64,000 bases of DNA from Ampullaceana balthica (lineage: Eukaryota > Mollusca > Gastropoda > Lymnaeidae): NCBI GenBank assembly GCA_944989445.1, contig CALYLW010000054.1, positions 186,001-250,000 on the forward strand, read 5' to 3'. A program made the translations under genes and the position numbers. Shown piece by piece: positions 34,964-47,189 of this stretch (positions are counted from its first letter, which is position 1; the number at the start of each line of letters is the position of its first letter). Under the pieces are notes generated by a model. The model was not told the DNA's origin. It worked only from the letters and a program-made list of their open reading frames with translations, and searched no databases.

Positions 34964-36454
34964 ATACATTTAAATGGAAACCAGTGACCGGAAAAGTTCA
35001 ATTATCAATAGAAATTACTTACAATGTAAGAATGTAAGTTATTTCAATTGATAACTTACAATATTTCCTTGATACTAATGATACTATATCACTACTACTC
35101 AGCCTCAGTAGTGCAGTTAACAATGGGCCTTATAGGTACCATATTACATGCTGAAGATTATTATTATTTTGAATTGTCACATTCACGTATAATGTTAGCA
35201 ATTTATTCATTAAATTTTTTTTTCTAGACACTCTAAGACACATATACGTAGCCAGCCTAATTCGAATTCTATTACCGTCACTAGCTATCAGTACCACTGT
35301 CGCAAGCACTCTCATTCTGAGTAGGCTTTCTCAGTTTTCAAATAATCTAATACTAATTCATTATAATTTAATATAATTTAAGGAGTCATACCATAGTATA
35401 GTAATAGTAGTATAGTATAAATGAATAATAGGCGATAGGCCTATCCTCTATAATAATATATTTAATATAACTATACTGCGGTATTATGACTAAAAAATAA
35501 TATTGATAAATTACGGTACAGGGCCCACTTGTGCTTAAACGCCTAACCTATCACTTAACTACTAACTAACGTCACTAAATACTAAGACTAAGGTAAGGAG
35601 CTCCAAAAAATTGGAACCCCAACAATTATAATTGACAAAAAAATTATTTTGTCCATTTGAACTTCAAAGTAATCATGTAAATGTAAAATTTAAAAGTGAA
35701 AGAAATAGTTTACACATTCATTCATTTCTTAACACAATAAACTTTGCAGTCGCAGGACGCCCATTTAAAAACATAACAACTTACACGCGTATCTGCAAAA
35801 CTTAAGATGATCTAAAGAAACTCCCAGCTAACACTTGCAAACAGCCAACAGGTTAGCAGATCAACCAACCAATGACTGATGATTGTCGCCTGCCTACTAA
35901 TTAGTCGAAACACTTTTTCAGTCGTTAGCGGGTAGTCGAACTTGTATAGAACAAAGCAACTGTCTCATAATAACACACCGTAGCCATGCCTCTTATTACT
36001 TGATCTAAGTAACAAAGAAGTTGTCAATTAAATTCAATTTCAGACCGACTAACTACCAATTAAATATCTCACTATTGATCTTTTTTTCCCCCAGCGTCCA
36101 CATCGATCACTTCTTCTTTCACTCTTTGTTCTTAGCGTACATTACTAGAATCGCATATTATGAAAATTGCGAATAATGAAAAAAAAATAGCTACGAGAAT
36201 CCGTATTAGTATGTTTAAAAGTAACCTTTATCATTTATTAGTTAATGTTTATGATGTTTCACCCGATAACTTTTAATAAAAATGAGTTTAAAAAAAGAGA
36301 ATTACAAAAAAATACGCTTTTATTCAAATGCACTAAATAGGACAAAATAAATTATTCGCACACACTTCGAGTTCCTTTCAATTTCTCATACTCATGTCTA
36401 CAAAAATAAGTGTGGGCACCAAGCATAGAAAATCAATATTAATGGTACTAGTAA
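34964..36454. other. Unique sequence upstream of JARID2
   Basis: No element recognised. It should contain the upstream untranslated exon and promoter of JARID2. A minus-strand donor-like CGCGT|GTAAGTT lies near 35786, so a first exon above it is possible but unproven. Confidence 0.3.
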
Positions 36455-36717
36455 GGGGCCGTCCATAAAGTACGTCACGCTCCAGAGGGTGGGGGAGGGG
36501 TGTAAGAAAGTGTGACAGTTTGTGACAGAGGGGAGGGGGGTCCAACCATGTGTGACGTCACGCTGTTTTATATTAAATTTTTATTATTTTGTTAATAAAA
36601 AACACAATTTTTGTTCGAAAGTGTGACGTACTTTAGGGGGGGGGGTCCGAGATGTGTGACAGGAGGAGGGGGGTAAAAATGGTCAAAAATAGCGTGACGT
36701 ACTTTATGGACGGCCCC
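36455..36717. mobile_element. Harbinger-like MITE, GGGGCCGTCCATAAAG family
   Basis: Both ends carry GGGGCCGTCCATAAAGTACG inverted. The interior is G-rich with repeated GTGACGTAC and a perfect TGACGTCA. Other copies have 3-bp TAA or TAT duplications, pointing to PIF/Harbinger. Confidence 0.75.
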
Positions 36718-37290
36718 TTTAAAGACAAATCTTCAAGGAGATGAAATTCCACTGGAAAAAAAAACTGCATGAAAGGATATTTATCTTCACAACCAATATA
36801 CTTGACGCCCACGCTTTTATTTATGTAGACATGAGAACAGGGACAGTTTTGCCTAAAATGATTTAACATGCACATAAAAATCACGTGCAAACAAGCTTTT
36901 GTCTGTCCTGAAGTTTGGCATTCACTGCAGTTCATTCAACTTTTCCATAATGTCAATTACAAAACATGACGTCTGACCTCCACTCTCCATACTCTCCATT
37001 AACAATGTTAGTAACAAAGTCACAAACAAAACCCTTCATCTCCAAGAACATAAATATCTCTCCCTTGAAATCCCAGACTCGCCTCAATTTATTGCCCAGG
37101 CAGAGTCACTAAATTTCCTACATTTTTTAATACAATTTCCTAACATTTCCTACATTTTCTACCCTTTCCCTACATCTTCTGCCCTTTCCCTACATCTTCT
37201 GCCCTTTCCCTACATCTTCTGCCCTTTCCCTACTTCTTTCTTCCATTTTCTAGCATTTGCTACATCTTCTTACCATTTTCGAAAAATTCC

Positions 37291-37920
37291 TACATCATCG
37301 TACCATTTCTTGAGTCTTCCTACATCATCGTACCATTTCTTGAGTCTTCCTACATCATCGTGCCATTTCTTGAGTCTTCCTACATCATCGTGCCATTTCT
37401 TGAGTCTTCCTACATCATCGTACCATTTCTTGAGTCTTCCTACATCATCGTACCATTTCTTGAGTCTTCCTACATCATCGTACCATTTCTTGAGTCTTCC
37501 TACATCATCGTACCATTTCTTGAGTCTTCCTACATCATCGTACCATTTCTTGAGTCTTCCTACATCATCGTACCATTTCTTGAGTCTTCCTACATCATCG
37601 TACCATTTCTTAAGTCTTCCTACATCATCGTACCATTTCTTGAGTCTTCCTACATCATCGTACCATTTCTTGAGTCTTCCTACATCATCGTACCATTTCT
37701 TGAGTCTTCCTACATCATCGTGCCATTTCTTGAGTCTTCCTACATCATCGTACCATTTCTTGAGTCTTCCTACATCATCGTACCATTTCTTGAGTCTTCC
37801 TACATCATCGTACCATTTCTTGAGTCTTCCTACATCATCGTACCATTTCTTGAGTCTTCCTACATCATCGTACCATTTCTTGAGTCTTCCTACATCATCG
37901 TACCATTTCTTGAGTCTTCC
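37291..37920 (+). repeat. Homogeneous 30-bp satellite, 21 copies
   Basis: Twenty-one head-to-tail units containing TACATCATCGTACC and TTTCTTGAGTCTTCC. Only scattered substitutions (TACCAT/TGCCAT; one TAAGTC). There are no spacers, so it is not a CRISPR array. The period is a multiple of three, which creates spurious open frames. Confidence 0.98.
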
Positions 37921-38227
37921 TACATTTTCCTAGAATTTTCTACATCATCACACCTTTCTACGAATTCATATATCTTCTTACCAACTGCTGCCATTTCCTA
38001 CATCTTCCCAAGGATACTTTTACGTTCCTACTATTTATTTCCTACAATTTCTTACATCTTCCACTCATTTTATAAATCTTCTTACCATTTACTTAAATTT
38101 CTTAAATCTTCCTACAATTTCCTGCAATTTTCTGCTATCTTCTATATCTTCCTACCATTTCCTAAATCTTCCCATAATTTTTTTTTATGTCTTCATACTA
38201 TTTCTGACTAATAACTACATCTTCCTA

Positions 38228-38560
38228 CCCGGGGCAAGAGTACTGGTAACGATCGCGAACTACGAATATGCCCAAAAGGTCATAATATCTTGATTAGATC
38301 AATTCTTGCGCAAACTCAGTAGTGCAATATCTGCAGGCTCTTTTGTTACTAAAATATGTTTATGTTCCATTCAGAAGAGTTTCAAATTCCGTTGTGTGCA
38401 ATTTCGAAAGGATTAGACCATGTTTAGTGTATTTTGTGTCTTGTTTTTTTACGGTGAATATTACTTGGACGAAATATTCTCAAGTCTGTAACACGGGGCC
38501 CCCTAAGCGCGGGGCCTGGGGCTATTGCCCCAGCTGCCACCCCCAAAGGCCGCTCCTGCT
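38228..38560 (-). mobile_element. Probable hAT fragment inserted in the array
   Basis: Non-repetitive sequence interrupting the TTCCTAC array. Read on the minus strand it begins CAGGAGCGGCC and contains GGGGCAATAGCCCC, resembling hAT termini (CAGGGGCGG). The other end is not clear. Confidence 0.45.
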
Positions 38561-39632
38561 TCCTACAATTTTCTACATATCCCTACCATGTCATACACAT
38601 TCCTACTACATGTATTTCCTATCATTTCATACATCTTTCAACAATTTACTACATCTTCCTACCATTACCTATATCTTCCTCATATTTCCTACATCTTCCC
38701 ATGATTTCCTTAATGTTCCTACTATTTCCTACCCAAACCTACATCTTCAAACCATTTCTTACCATTTCCTTCGATTAACTACGTATTCCTAACATTTAAT
38801 AAGAATTCCTAAATCTTCCTATCATTTCGTATATCCCTTCCTAACATTTCCTATGATTTTTAAAAAATCTTCCTACCAATTCCTACAATTTCGTGTATCT
38901 TCCTAGAATTTTCTGCCATGTCTTACATCTTCCTTCTATTTTTCATGATTTTCATCATCTTTCTACAATTCCATACATCTTTCTCATATTGCCTACATTT
39001 TTCTACCATTTTCTGCCATTTCCTACACCCTCCCATCATTTCCTATACGTTCTCACTTATTTCCTGCCAATATTCTACATCTTCCTATATATTTCCTAAC
39101 ATTTCCAACGATTTCACACATTTTCTACGACATTTCTTCATCTTCCTATCATTTTCTATATCTTCTTACCATTTCCTAACATTCCCAATAATTTCCTAAA
39201 TCTTCCTACCATTTCCTTACAGTTTCCAATGATTTCCTAAATGTGCCTACTATTTTCTACCAATATCTAAATCTTCGTAACATTTCCTACGATTTCCTGA
39301 ATCTTCCTATCATTTCATATGCATGTATCTTCTTACAAATTCCTAACGTTTCCTAAAATTTCTTAAATATTCCTACCATTGTCAACAATTTCCTATATAT
39401 TCCTACAATTTTCTGTCATCTCCCACAAATCCCTACCGTTTCCTACATCTTCCCATAGTTTTTAAATCTTCATACTATTTCATAAAAATACCTACATCTT
39501 CATACCATTTCCTTCCATTTCCTAAAATTACCTACCATTTCCATTTCCTACATCTACCTACAATTTCAAACCGTTTCCTACATCTTCCTGACATTTCCTA
39601 CGAGTTCCCAAATATTCCTAACATTTCCTACA

Positions 39633-41237
39633 ACGTCACGCGATTTTTGTCGATTTTTGACCCCCTCCCTCCCTCTCGTCACGCGTCGTCACAAAATCTT
39701 AGACCCCCCCCTCTAAAAATACGTCACAAATCTTTGAACAAAAAACAAAAAAAAACAACTTATTTTCTAATTAAAAATAAGTATGTTTGAAATCACTTTT
39801 ATTGTCATTTAAGTATTTATTATTTATTTAGTGAAGATCTACATTGTAATATCGTAACCCACGTGAAGCATTTTTTTAAAACGTTTAACTGGCCTTCAGA
39901 AAACGAACTGTGTTAACATCCTTAGATTATATTTTATTTTAATGTATACAAATTAAACATTGACTATTAATCATCACGGTTAACGTCGTTGTTTAGGAAA
40001 AAAAAATTATTTTTAAATAACTTTTTTAAAATGTATTTTTTTTTAAAATCCCTCAATTGACTGACGGGGTGGGGGGGGGGTAATGCAGACTCATTTGGGA
40101 CATATAACATCCACTACAATCCACTAGATATATTAAAATACGTCATGTGTACGTGTACGCTTGGAACATATGTCTATTATTGAACCGGTTCCTTCCAGAA
40201 AATGCATTTTTTTAAAATTTGACAACTATGTAGATTTCTTACCTACGTACTATACGAAGACACCTAAATCTACCCTACTTTCATTTATATTGACACGAGT
40301 GACAATAATCTTAATCCACATGACTTGTCTGTATCACGTATCATTTCTGTGATATTTAAAATTAATGCCTTAAAAACTGAGCTAAGAAGAAAAGTTGTTT
40401 TGTGCTTCTCTCGAATTGCGATGTCAAGAATTTGATGCATTCAATAAAGTTAATGAATACTTGACTAATTTTAAATGGGCTCATTTACAATTATATCTAG
40501 AATCTAGAAGACTAGAATGGCCAGGGGCGTTTGACCAAAAACCCATCGAACAATTATATCAAACTTAAAACGTTTTTAATTCTATCAAATAGATTCCCTC
40601 CCTCCCCCTCCCCTTTTAAAGAAAAAGGATATTCCGTGTCGTTTTGACTTAAAATATCTACACATAATCCTATTCAGATCATTTTTAGACACTTGCCATG
40701 CATGTAAAACTCACCAGTAGCATTTTCCGGGGGGGGGCTAAGGACGCTCCCCCAAATCCCCTAGTCATGTGAGCAGGACCTAGAGTCTGGGGGTTGGGGG
40801 GGGGGTAACGCACACATAAACTTGTATATTTTGGGGTAACGGGCAAAAAAGTTCGAGAGAACCAAACGGAGCTGCGGTTACATCACAAATGCTTTGATGT
40901 CAACATCAAACGACGCAGTGTAACAATTTCATATGTTATCTTGTGAATTCTCAAACTTAAGGATTATAATTAGATTTAATTTTCGTGTCTTGATAGCTTA
41001 CGCCAACCAGCGTCTGATGGACTACCGACCGGCACATTGAGAAGCACTGATTTTTTTAAAAAAGTCATTAAATAAATTGTAAGCGACCAAATATTTCAGT
41101 GGAAGTTTTATTTCAAGTTACCCTTTTGATGTGACGTCACATTTCTTCAACCCCCCTCCCTCCCCCTCGTCACGCATCGTCACAAAAGTGTGACCCCCCT
41201 CCCCCCTAGGTGCGTGACGTCATTTATGGACGGCCCC
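39633..41237 (-). mobile_element. Large non-coding Harbinger-like element, left end lost
   Basis: 1.6 kb, same element as 43722-46613 in the opposite orientation. The right end is intact (TTTATGGACGGCCCC followed by TTA). The left terminal 20 or so bases are missing. It interrupts the TTCCTAC array. At about 40359 it holds the unoccupied site (TTAA|TTTT on the minus strand) of the Helitron-like insertion in its sister copy. No transposase ORF. Confidence 0.8.
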
Positions 41238-41240
41238 TTA

Positions 41241-41500
41241 CTAATATTTCCTACATCTTTCTACAATGTTCTACCATTCCTACATCTCCCCATCATTTCC
41301 TACATGTTCCTACGTTTTCCTACCAATACCTTCATCTTCCTACCCTTTCCTACAGTTTTCTACCATTTCATACATATTTCTACCATTTCCTAAGATTAAC
41401 TACATCTTCCTAATATTTCCTAAGGTTTCTTTATCTTCATAGCATTTCCTACGATTTCCTTCATCTTCCTACCATTTCCTAGCACTTCCTACATCTTGTT
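41241..41500 (+). repeat. Continuation of the TTCCTAC array
   Basis: The same degenerate unit as 37080-39632 resumes immediately after the transposon, showing that the transposon landed within the array. Confidence 0.85.
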
Positions 41501-41896
41501 ATTATTATTATTGTTTTTATTTATTATTTTTAAAAAAAATTCTGTAGTGCCATCATCACATGATCAGGTATGGTGGAAGTCACAACCGCTTGGCAGATCG
41601 GGCAAGGGCTTCATTTATTAGTTCTTTCATTTCTCCCACAGCCTTAGGAGAGCCATTGACGTGGATCGATTTCTTTCACGGGTGTGGTCGTCAAATTTGT
41701 GTAAAGCCCTGTCATCTAGCGCCTTTACTCTGGCGTGGCACTTCAACGACGTAAACGTGCAACACCTCCAGAGTATTTCTTTTTTTTTCAGGTTCTTTTT
41801 ATGAAACCATTACTCATAATTAGGTGGAATCAATGTTCTTTTCCCTCCACATTCAAAAGTATTTTTCCATTTTTACGTTATCACAATATGTAGCTT

Positions 41897-41994
41897 CTGA
41901 GCAACTTATGTTGACTAACTAAAGTTGAGCAACTTATGTTGACTAACTAAAGTTGAGCAACTTATGTTGACTAACTAAAGTTGAGCAACTAATG
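41897..41994 (+). repeat. 28-bp tandem repeat, about 3.5 copies
   Basis: Units of GAGCAACTTATGTTGAC plus TAACTAAAGTT, nearly identical. Confidence 0.9.
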
Positions 41995-42399
41995 TTCCTC
42001 TTTTATAAGCACATCTCTAAAAATTCCTTCCAAGCCTATCCAACACCACGGTACGCCACCCCCACCCCAATCCGATGTAATCCTATATAATAGAAGGCTA
42101 CGTTCTGTCCCGTCATCTATAGCGATTGGTCTCTCAAACACACATGACTCCTACAGCCAATCACATCACGTTTACGCGGACGTTCAAAGCGAGTTATTTT
42201 TGGTGCAGTATTTCTTCCAAGACTTTATTTTGAGTTATGCCCGTTGGGATTTATATTTATAGTCAAAAGCTCTGTTTTTACGAGTTATTTATATAATGAA
42301 TAGTATTTTTGACGTGATGCACATGTATGTCGGCTGTTGGAAGGGAGTTACAACATGTCAACGAACGGTGGCGGAACGTCCTTAGACGGGCTTTGTTGC

Positions 42400-42765
42400 T
42401 CGTCGGACAATAAAAAAGGCAATGTGGTCATATAGTCCTTTATAAATGTACCTACATTCTCTCAGCCCCCAACTCCCATTATTTACCATTCCCATTACTC
42501 TCGCCAGCACACGGTGTCCTGTGGTCGTCACTTGGTCTTGTCTTCGTAACATGTCATAATTGAGCATGTTCCAGTCAACGAACGGTCCCTGATCTTGGTA
42601 GATAGTTTTCTCTTGATCTCCCCACCCCTGCAATCAAAGTCGCGATGTAATCGGACAATAAAAATGGAATTTGGGCAGATAGTCCTTTACAAGGTACCTA
42701 CATTCTCTCTGCCCCCACTCCAATTATTTACCAACCCCATTACTCTCGCCAGCACCTCAGGTGTA
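42400..42765 (+). repeat. Tandem duplication of a block of about 110 bp
   Basis: 42402-42512 and 42650-42760 both contain TCGGACAATAAAAA, ATAGTCCTTTA, TACCTACATTCTCTC and ATTACTCTCGCCAGCAC in the same order, with about 135 bp between them. Confidence 0.8.
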
Positions 42766-42841
42766 CATTACACTATAACTTAAAGGTCATGTTTTAATTT
42801 TTTTCCCCTTCAATATTATGCTATAGTTTTTTCATTGCGTC

Positions 42842-43175
42842 AGTGGTCGAACCATCCATGGGTCGAATCGTCCGGTGTCGAAGCGTCCGGGGTCGAAACG
42901 TCCTGTGGTTGAAATGTCCGGGGGTCGAAACGTACAGTGATTGAAATGTCCCGGGGTCGAATCACCCAGGGTCGAACCATCCGTGGTCGAAACGTCCTTG
43001 GGTCGAAACATCTTGTGGTCAAATCGGCAGGGTCAAAATGTCGAAACACCCACTAAGATACGTCCATGATTGGATAATCATCCATGATTGGACACATCTG
43101 AGATACATCCATGATTTGGCACCTCTGAAATACATCCATGATTGGGCACCACTGAGATACATCCATGATTGAATA
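42842..43175 (+). repeat. Degenerate GGTCGAAACGTCC array and CATCCATGATTGG repeats
   Basis: About a dozen imperfect 14-16-bp units resembling GGTCGAAACGTCCG up to 43040, followed by about five units of ATACATCCATGATTGG. Two different tandem families abut here. Confidence 0.85.
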
Positions 43176-43721
43176 CCCATCATCTCAGCTCTCATTGCTT
43201 GGCATAAACTTCAACACCATTATGGCATACTGTAACTTTGTATGATTTTGAACTCCTGAATATTTTCTACATTGTGGATAATTGCAAAATGTATTTCAAC
43301 CATTAACACTCTTTTATTCGTAATATTAGAAAATATTATGATTTCCCAAATTAAATACGATGTAAGGATATGAAATATGACACATAATGTAGGATATGTT
43401 ATTGACGGGAGGTCTTTTATTTTTTTTACTATTGATCTAAACCTTTTATTTTTTATACAAACATTATAGTTACAGACGCTCCTTCTATGCATAAGATTCT
43501 ACGTTCTACCTAGACCCCACAGCCAACGCCACGCGCTGAATACGCCGCAACATTTTCGTCCGCCGAAAATCCGCCGGAAAATATGCGGCGCGCAGCATTA
43601 GCCTCCGTATTTTGTCCGCCGTAAATCCGCCGAAAAATGAACGAGCCGCCGTAAAGTAATGTTTTTGTTTTCTTAAGATTAACTGCGTTCCGTTTTAATA
43701 TCGAGTGCATTTTTAGCATAA

Positions 43722-46613
43722 GGGGCCGTCCATATATGACGTCACGCACCTAGGGGGGGGGAGGGGGGGTCACACTTTTGTGACGATGCGTGACGAGGGG
43801 GGGAGGGAGGGGGGTTGAAGAAATGTGACGTCACATCAAAAGGGTAACTTTAAATAAAACTTCCATTGAAATATTTGGTTGCTTACAATTTATTTAATGA
43901 CTTTAAAAAAAAATTAGGGCTTCTCAATGTGCCGGTCGGTAGGCCATCAGTCGCTGGTTGGCGTAAGCTATCAAGACACGAAAATTAAATCTAATTATAA
44001 TACTTAAGTTTGAGAATCCACAAGATAACGTATGAAATTGTTACACTGCGTCGTTTGATGTTGACATCAAAGCATTTGTGATGTAACCGCAGCTCCGTTT
44101 GGTTCTCACATACAGAATGGGACTGCGATAAAGCTTTTAGATAAAATACAAAAGACACAAACAAATTGTGCAATTAAAACAATAAACGGCAGGAGTCGTC
44201 AAACATTTGTGCCCGCTACCCCAAAATATACACGTTTATGTGTGTGTTACCCACCCCCCCTACGCCCAGACTCTAGGTCCTGCTCAGATGACTCGGGGAT
44301 TTGGGGGAGCGTCGTTAGCCGCCCCCACCTCCCCCGAAAATGCTACTGATGAGTTTTACAAGCATGACAAGTGTCTAAAATGATCTGAATAGGATTATGT
44401 GTAGAAATTTTAAGTCAAAACGACACGGAATATCCTTTTTCTTTAAAAGGGTAGGGGGGGGGGAATCTATTTGATAGAATTAAAATCGTTTTAAGTTTGA
44501 TATAATTGTTCGATTGGTTTTTGGCCAAACACCCCTGGCCATTCTAGACTTCTAGATATAATGATAAATGAGCCCATTTAAAATTAGTCAAGTATTCATT
44601 AACTTTATTGAATGCATCAAATTCTTGATATCGCAATTCGAGAGGAGCACAAAACAACGTTTCTTCCTAGCTCAGTTTTTAAGGCATTAATCACATATAT
44701 ATATTTACCCTCAATTATGTTTGACTGAATCAATTTGGCCTAACACTAAGGGACATCACTCTGCTTTTTAAATCCTTTATATTAACTCGTGGTGTCTGCG
44801 GCCGACCGACCGACCTTGCTTGCTTGCTTGCTTGTCGCCAAAACTTTTGATCGATTTTTAACCCACTTGCTCGCAAGATAGCGAGCTGAAATTTTGCAGG
44901 CAGTTTCGTACCGATGATAAAAACAATGTATCAAAATTTCAGATCGATCACATGTACCGTAATTAAATTATTGATTTTTTAGATTATTTTATTTATTCCT
45001 ATGTATCATGCTATTTTTTGAGATAGAGCGTCGCGGTGCGTATTATATTGAACAACCTTTCTGTCGCGCAATAAGGTGCGTATTTTATTGACAGCTCTTT
45101 TTATAAACATATTAATGATCGGTGCGCATTATATTAAACATGTTTTACGACACAACTGCAATTTTTGTATTTCTGGATGGTCTGGCGCTGCGTATTATAA
45201 TGAACATTCTTTTAATTACTTCTCGTACATAAAGGATTTATAGTCAAAAACTTGGTTTTTTACGGGTTTTTCTTATTTAAAATTGAAAATATAGACTTAA
45301 AAATCATAAACATTTCTGGTTTCCAGAATAACATTAAACACCCTCCACACTATTGTTAATTGAACAATTTCATGCGGACGCTCGAAAAGAGTTATTTTTT
45401 TGTGCAGTAATTTAGTGCGCTGCTTTCTAAATTTTCTCGCCGTAAAAAGATATTATATTGCGTCATTGTTTTAGCTCATATTTTAATTTTGGAAAAGGAA
45501 ACGATGTAAAAAGAGGATTTGAGGATTGTTAATAATAAAATACTTTGTGTACATGTCAGGAAGTTTAATATTTCGTATTTATCAAACAAGGATAAGTTAC
45601 TTGGGCTTTGACAACAAAAAAAGTGGGCGCCGTAGGTGCTCTACAGCCCCTATTATAAAATACTTTGTGTACATTTCAGGAAGTTTAATATTACGTATTT
45701 ATCATACAAGGAGAAGTTAGTTGGGCTTTTGAAAAAGGTGGGCGCCGTAGGCGGCCTAAAAAAAGGGCGCCGCAGCACAACCTAGTTTTAAATATCACAG
45801 AAAGGATACGTGATACAGACAAGTCATGTGGACTAAGATTATTTTCACTCGTGTCAATATAAATGAAATTAGGATAGGTTTAGATGTCTTCGTATAGTAC
45901 GTAGGTAAGAAATCTACATAGTTGCCAAATTTTTAAAAAAATGCATTTTCTGGAAGGAACCGGTTCAATAATGGGCATATGTTCCAAGCGTACACGTACA
46001 CTATACACGTTTATCTAGTGGATTGTAGTGGATGTTATATGTCCCAAATGAGTCTGCATTACCCCCAAGAATTCCCTTTTTGACCCCAGATGAGGTTATT
46101 TACCTATGTTCGCCGACCTCTTTCTTACGTGATGCCCGTCAGTCAATTGAGGGATTTTTAAGAAATACATTTTAAAAATGTTATTTTAAAATAGTTTTTT
46201 TTCTAAACAAAGACGTTAACCGTGATGATTAATAGTCAATGTTTAATTTGTATGCATTAAAATAAAATATAATCTAAGGATGTTAACACAGTTCGTTTTC
46301 TGAAGGCCGGTTTAATGTTTAAAAAAAAATGCTTCACGCGGGCTACGATATTACAATGTAGATCTTCACTAAATAAATAATAAATACTTAAATGACAATG
46401 AAAGTGATTTGAAACATACTTATTTTCAACTAGAGAATAAACTGTTTTTGTTTTGTTTTGTTGTTTGTTTTTTTGTTGTTGTTTTTTTTGGGGGGTCAAA
46501 GATTTGTGACGTACTTTTAGAGGGGGGGGGTCTAAGTTTTTGTGACGACGCGTGACGAGGGGGGGGTGTCAAAAATCGGCCAAAATCGCTTGACGTCATT
46601 TATGGACGGCCCC
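43722..46613 (+). mobile_element. Large Harbinger-like element with nested insertion
   Basis: Ends GGGGCCGTCCATA and TATGGACGGCCCC. TAA occurs at 43719-43721 and 46614-46616, a 3-bp target duplication. Interior matches 39633-41237 along its length except for a 1.1-kb insertion at 44691-45785. No intact ORF, so non-autonomous. Confidence 0.85.
44691..45785 (+). mobile_element. Helitron-like insertion with a verified empty site
   Basis: Starts TCACATATATATATTTACC, ends GCAGCACAACCTAG, and lies between A and T (GCATTAA|...|TTTTAAAT). The sister element at 39633-41237 has GCATTAATTTTAAAT uninterrupted, so nothing was duplicated. 5' TC, 3' CTAG, A|T target and GGCGCC palindromes near the 3' end are Helitron features. 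The interior holds an ATAAATCC-family element at about 44766-45250. Confidence 0.75.
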
Positions 46614-46787
46614 TAACCGTCGCCGAAAGTGTGACAAAAATGAGATATTTGTAGTTGTTTTTTTTTAAACCTAAATAATCATTGATACAATTCTTGCAAG
46701 TTATCTTTTTCTTACAATCTTAATGTATAAAATACTAATTATAATACAAATAAATAAATTAATTAATTAAAGTTGTCGTTAAGCTTT

Positions 46788-47054
46788 GGGGCCGTCCATA
46801 AAGTACGTCACGCTCCAGAGGTGGGGAGGGGGTGTAAGAAAGTGTGACAGTTCGTGACAGGGGGAGGGGGTCCGGCCATGTGTGACGTCACGGTGTCTTA
46901 TAGTAAATTTTCATTATTTTGTTAATAAAAAATAAAAAATTTGTTCGAAAGTGTGACGTACTTTAAGGGGGGGGGTTTCGAGATTTGTGACAGTTTGTGA
47001 CAGGGGGGAGGGGGGAGAACTTAAAAATGGAAAAAAAAAGTGTGACGTACTTTA
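46788..47054. mobile_element. Harbinger-like MITE, right end truncated
   Basis: Same family as 36455-36717. The left terminus GGGGCCGTCCATAAAG is intact. The right side stops at TACTTTAT before the terminal GGACGGCCCC. Confidence 0.75.
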
Positions 47055-47189
47055 TCAATAGGCGATTTATTATTACTCAATTATGGCTTAACGATATTCT
47101 ACTAGCAGATAGGTAAGCCTAAATTAATTGTTTCAATTTACTAGATACTAATTTAGTATATAACTGATGACGATGATTTTTAAGGGTGA

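Larger units (their letters stand above)
37080..39632 (+). repeat. Degenerate TTCCTACATC/TACCATTTCC array
   Basis: Strong pyrimidine bias on the plus strand with imperfect repeats of TTCCTAC, ACCATTTCC and CATCTTCC. It encloses the homogeneous 30-bp block and a 330-bp insertion at about 38228-38560, and continues at 41241-41500 beyond a transposon. Confidence 0.9.

Noticed and set aside
37291..37920. Regular 30-bp repeats suggesting CRISPR
   Set aside because: No spacers between units, and the context is a eukaryotic genome.
37310..38211. Open frames of 207 and 283 codons on the plus strand
   Set aside because: They run through the 30-bp satellite; a stop-free unit with a period divisible by three keeps frames open. 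There is no gene-like composition.
38322..38792. 156-codon plus-strand frame
   Set aside because: Spans the edge of an inserted hAT-like piece and the TTCCTAC array; no domain and biased composition.
43722..46613. A transposase in the large Harbinger-like element
   Set aside because: No frame longer than about 80 codons and no DDE-like motif; the element is non-autonomous.
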